Positions 61,782 through 64,000 of a stretch of DNA of 64,000 nt are shown in pieces. The position numbers and the translations under genes are program-made. This DNA is from Zygosaccharomyces rouxii. Its lineage: Eukaryota > Ascomycota > Saccharomycetes > Saccharomycetales > Saccharomycetaceae. The notes under the pieces were generated by a model. That model saw only the letters and a program-made list of their open reading frames with translations, was not told the DNA's origin and ran no database searches. The first letter of the stretch is position 1; the number at the start of each line of letters is the position of its first letter. The stretch is from NCBI RefSeq assembly GCF_000026365.1, contig NC_012995.1, positions 374,501 to 438,500 on the forward strand. Reading direction: 5' to 3'.

Positions 61782-62807
61782 TTACAACTTACCTTCCTTC
61801 TTAAGGACTTGAGCCGCAGTGTCGTAAACAGATTGTTCCAAACTGATGAAGGGGAATCCCAGAATCTTCTTTGTGTAGCTATTGTCAAATGAGGCCCCCG
61901 ATGTTTTGTTAACTTCGCCTGGTGTAGGACCGTCGGCAAGTTTACCCTTTAGTTGAGGGAACTTCTCGTTCAAAACTTCCAAAACACCTTGAGTGTTAAC
62001 GGGACCATTGGAAAGACCTAATCTCTCGCCAATTAAGTCATCCTTTTGAAATGCCAAGACATGAGCCTTTGCCACATCACGAACATCGATGTAATTACCT
62101 TGCGAGTTATTCAATTTATCACCTGGTTTGGAATGTAGTGGGATGTTAATAACTTGATTTGAAGTGTTTAATTGAGACTTGACATCTTCTTCAAATTTTT
62201 GAGGACCGAACACAAGAACGGGGTTAACAGTAGTCAATTTAAAGTTAACTGAATCTTTGTTCTCTTCTAGAAATTCCCAAGCGGTCTTCTCTGCAAATTT
62301 CTTTGAACCACGGTAGGCATTACTGACATCGCTTTGAGCTCCTTCCCATGTTGTAGGATTCCAACTCTTTTCGGTAAAGACAGCATCCTTATCAGCTAAT
62401 TTAGATGGATCTAAAATTGCTGCAAATGAAGATGTAATCACTAATCTTTTAACGGTTTGAGAACCATATTTCTTTATAGAATTCAAAATTCCCTTAGTAC
62501 CGTTAACAGCAGGAATTAGAAGATCCGTTTCGTATTCAGTAGTATTGTAATGGAATGGAGATGCAGTATGGATGACAATGTCAATTTCCTTTGCCCTTTT
62601 CTCAAAGACGTGATCAAATGAATTGATGTCAGAAATATCTGGAACAATTTCAAATGATAATTTCCCACTTGAGCCAAATTGTTTAGTTAACTTGTCAGCT
62701 TTTTCTTGAGATCTAACGGTACCAATTACTTCGTAACCTTCCTTTAACAAATAGTCGACAACCCACAGGGCAATAAATCCAGTAGCACCAGTAACCAAGA
62801 CAGCCAT
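61782..62807 (-). CDS. NADPH-dependent aldehyde/ketone reductase, Gre2/Ari1 family
   Basis: Short-chain dehydrogenase of the extended (dihydroflavonol-reductase-like) type; S. cerevisiae relatives Gre2, Ari1, YDR541C and YGL039W reduce methylglyoxal, 3-methylbutanal and other carbonyls. 341 residues from ATG 62807 (Gre2 342). The Rossmann motif TGATGFIALWVVDYLLKEGY is at the N-terminus, the NADPH-selecting Arg follows in IGTVRSQEK, and the catalytic pair is Tyr and Lys in NAYRGSKKFAEK. The open frame upstream (21 codons) does not start with ATG. It interrupts the RAD23-UTR4 pair that is adjacent in S. cerevisiae, so it is an insertion here. Which of the four paralogues it represents cannot be told by eye. 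Confidence 0.88.
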   Translation of the reverse strand: MAVLVTGATGFIALWVVDYLLKEGYEVIGTVRSQEKADKLTKQFGSSGKLSFEIVPDISDINSFDHVFEKRAKEIDIVIHTASPFHYNTTEYETDLLIPAVNGTKGILNSIKKYGSQTVKRLVITSSFAAILDPSKLADKDAVFTEKSWNPTTWEGAQSDVSNAYRGSKKFAEKTAWEFLEENKDSVNFKLTTVNPVLVFGPQKFEEDVKSQLNTSNQVINIPLHSKPGDKLNNSQGNYIDVRDVAKAHVLAFQKDDLIGERLGLSNGPVNTQGVLEVLNEKFPQLKGKLADGPTPGEVNKTSGASFDNSYTKKILGFPFISLEQSVYDTAAQVLKKEGKL

Positions 62808-63386
62808 TTCTTGTTTTATTATTCTTTTATTTTGACGCTCTTCCAAAATGGAATACGTTTTAAGGTTCACATTTGACTCAACATTTCAATTACCTTTTTA
62901 TATACGACGTCTTGAAGTGATCTTAGGTTGCGTTCGAAGTATGCAACCCTTTCATTTTGGCGATTGTCTCTCCAGATGATAACAAAGACATGATGACTAT
63001 CAGATAACTTCTGGGGTGTCCAATCAGGGTTTGAATAAGATTCTCCAACCAGCAACGAAATTGGAATCTCTTAGTTTGTGTTGTTTATTACGCATTTTAC
63101 GTTTTGGTCGAGTGTGATGTGCTTTCAGTAATTGGCAACTTACGAGTAATTTGTAAACATGGCGGAGGCATGTGCAAAACTGATTGGAAAACCACCAGTA
63201 GCACCTCGTACTAAGACAATTGGGAAAATTGAGAAGTGTATCAAATTCCTATATCTATATTATTTCAATTCTTATACATTCATTACCGCTTTAACTACTT
63301 GTATGCAGCATATGTGCTTCCCAAGTCAAGCATATTAACAACACGTGAAAATCACGCGACATAACAACACGTGATATTCACGTGTG
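62808..63386. other. promoter interval of the Gre2-like gene, UTR4 3' side
   Basis: The 579 bp lie between two genes on the minus strand. They contain a TATA box near the reductase and a 26-bp tandem repeat with CACGTG sites at the UTR4 end. A 62-codon frame (62867-63055, minus) starts with a TTG and contains the TATA box, so it is not counted as a gene. Confidence 0.55.
62894..62904 (-). promoter_or_regulatory. TATA box of the Gre2-like gene
   Basis: TATATAAAAAG on the minus strand matches the TATAWAAR consensus and lies about 87-97 bp upstream of the ATG. A strong TATA box is usual in stress-induced yeast genes of this kind. Confidence 0.7.
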
Positions 63387-63387
63387 T
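63336..63387. repeat. 26-bp tandem repeat with three CACGTG sites
   Basis: Two adjacent 26-bp units beginning TAACAACACGTGA (63336-63361 and 63362-63387). CACGTG occurs at 63342-63347, 63368-63373 and 63379-63384; the corresponding second site of unit 1 reads CACGCG. CACGTG is the core of Cbf1 and Pho4 sites; on the minus strand site two reads ATCACGTG, the Cbf1-preferred form. The array ends exactly at the UTR4 stop codon, about 530-580 bp upstream of the Gre2-like start. Confidence 0.85.
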
Positions 63388-64000
63388 TACAAGGAGTCAA
63401 ATTTCTCGACTGTCCGGAAACCATGGTTCTCCTGGACAGGTGGGTTGCCCGGCCTGATAGCCAATAGTGTTTTGACGCCAGCGGCATGGGCGGCTTCCAA
63501 CTCCTTAACGTTATCACTTATAAACAACACTTGTTCAGCGGCAACACCAATTTGAGTTACAATCTTCTCATATGAGCTCGACTCTAGTTTTTTACCAGAT
63601 GTATTGATATCGAAATAACCTTTAATCAATGGGTTAAGATCCAAAGACGACTCATTCGATCCAGAATTATCAGGATTTGCCACATGTCCAAATAAAAGCT
63701 TCTGAGCTTGAACGGAACCGCTGGAATAGATATAAACGTTTTCCTTGCGTTTCATGAATTCAATGGCATCCTTATACACAGGAGCTTTGATTTCACCACT
63801 CGTATAACCCTGTGACCAAACGGTACCCTGCAACTGCTTCAAGGTGGGATCCTTCACATCGTTACTCACCAATGACTGGATATGTGTTTGCAAAGCTTGG
63901 GAATCACCATGTTGTGGAAATTGTGCAAGAACAGATTTTATGGAAACATCATCAGACTTCACCAACGAAGGAAGTTTAGCAGAGAAATAGGGGAAGAGAG
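63387..64000 (-). CDS. UTR4: enolase-phosphatase E1 of methionine salvage (N-terminus beyond window)
   Basis: Converts 2,3-diketo-5-methylthio-1-phosphopentane to acireductone in the methionine salvage pathway (HAD superfamily, also called MtnC). The frame stays open to the right edge, where the last residues read LFPYF before SAKLPSLVKSDD; the S. cerevisiae protein has LFPYF near residue 27, so about 25 residues including the nucleophile Asp lie outside the window. Visible motifs are KQLQGTVWSQGYTSGEIKAP, VYIYSSGSVQAQKLLFGH (HAD motif II Ser), YFDINTSGKKLESSSY (motif III Lys) and VLFISDNVKELEAAHAAGVK (motif IV Asp). Equivalent to YEL038W. Confidence 0.94.
   Translation of the reverse strand, partial: LFPYFSAKLPSLVKSDDVSIKSVLAQFPQHGDSQALQTHIQSLVSNDVKDPTLKQLQGTVWSQGYTSGEIKAPVYKDAIEFMKRKENVYIYSSGSVQAQKLLFGHVANPDNSGSNESSLDLNPLIKGYFDINTSGKKLESSSYEKIVTQIGVAAEQVLFISDNVKELEAAHAAGVKTLLAIRPGNPPVQENHGFRTVEKFDSL

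Noticed and set aside
62867..63055. 62-codon minus-strand frame upstream of the Gre2-like gene
   Set aside because: It begins with a TTG, contains the probable TATA box of the downstream gene and shows no recognised motif.
63336..63387. CACGTG array considered as centromere element CDEI
   Set aside because: No CDEIII-like sequence (TTCCGAA core) at the right distance and no AT-rich CDEII of normal length beside it.

Overview
The window is nuclear DNA from a budding yeast of the family Saccharomycetaceae that did not inherit the whole-genome duplication. A Zygosaccharomyces or Torulaspora type genome fits best, but the genus is inferred, not proven. Genes are dense, mostly intronless, and nearly all have a recognisable Saccharomyces cerevisiae counterpart. 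Genes that are duplicated in S. cerevisiae (SSC1/ECM10, HYP2/ANB1, SUT1/SUT2) occur once, and the gene order merges what is split between sister regions in S. cerevisiae: YPR001-009 with YFR002-008 and YGL161-164, then YEL029-038 with YJR044-047.

Layout. 1-11.2 kb: CIT3 (cut by the window edge), PDH1, NIC96, YPI1, RPN11, SAD1 and a YFR006W-type peptidase. 11.2-16.2 kb: an accessory interval with an intron-containing tRNA-Phe, about 2.1 kb without a gene, an FLR1-type drug transporter and another empty kilobase. 16.2-26.9 kb: FAR7-like, REC8, ICL2, a positional HAL1 counterpart, YFH7, AIM45 and a YPR003C-type SulP transporter. This segment is inverted relative to both S. cerevisiae copies. 27-33 kb: an unrecognised 1291-residue protein and an aldo-keto reductase, both at the other inversion junction. 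33.9-43.5 kb: HAA1, YRB30, RAD54, SUT1, YIP5. After a tRNA-Gly, 43.9-64 kb: BUD16, VPS55, SSC1, TAH11, SPF1, MCM3, tRNA-Ser, HYP2, ANP1, RAD23, a GRE2/ARI1-type reductase and UTR4 (cut by the window edge).

Functional links. CIT3, PDH1 and ICL2 are three enzymes of the mitochondrial 2-methylcitrate (propionate) cycle and lie within 21 kb. RPN11 and RAD23 both belong to the proteasome pathway and both have Rpn4-type (PACE) sites upstream. REC8 has a textbook Ume6 URS1 site and SSC1 a step-type heat-shock element, so classical regulatory logic can be read from the sequence. FLR1-like, the aldo-keto reductase and the GRE2-like gene are stress or detoxification genes sitting as insertions in otherwise conserved order.

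I found no prokaryote-type, viral or plainly undescribed multi-gene system. The most original items are the inversion with accessory genes at both ends, the unrecognised protein with two kinds of internal repeat, a Gln-rich Anp1 tail, a 26-bp tandem repeat carrying CACGTG sites, and a hexamer array upstream of the unrecognised gene. Start codons were chosen at the first sensible ATG. Several open frames extend further upstream only through TTG or GTG codons and were trimmed.
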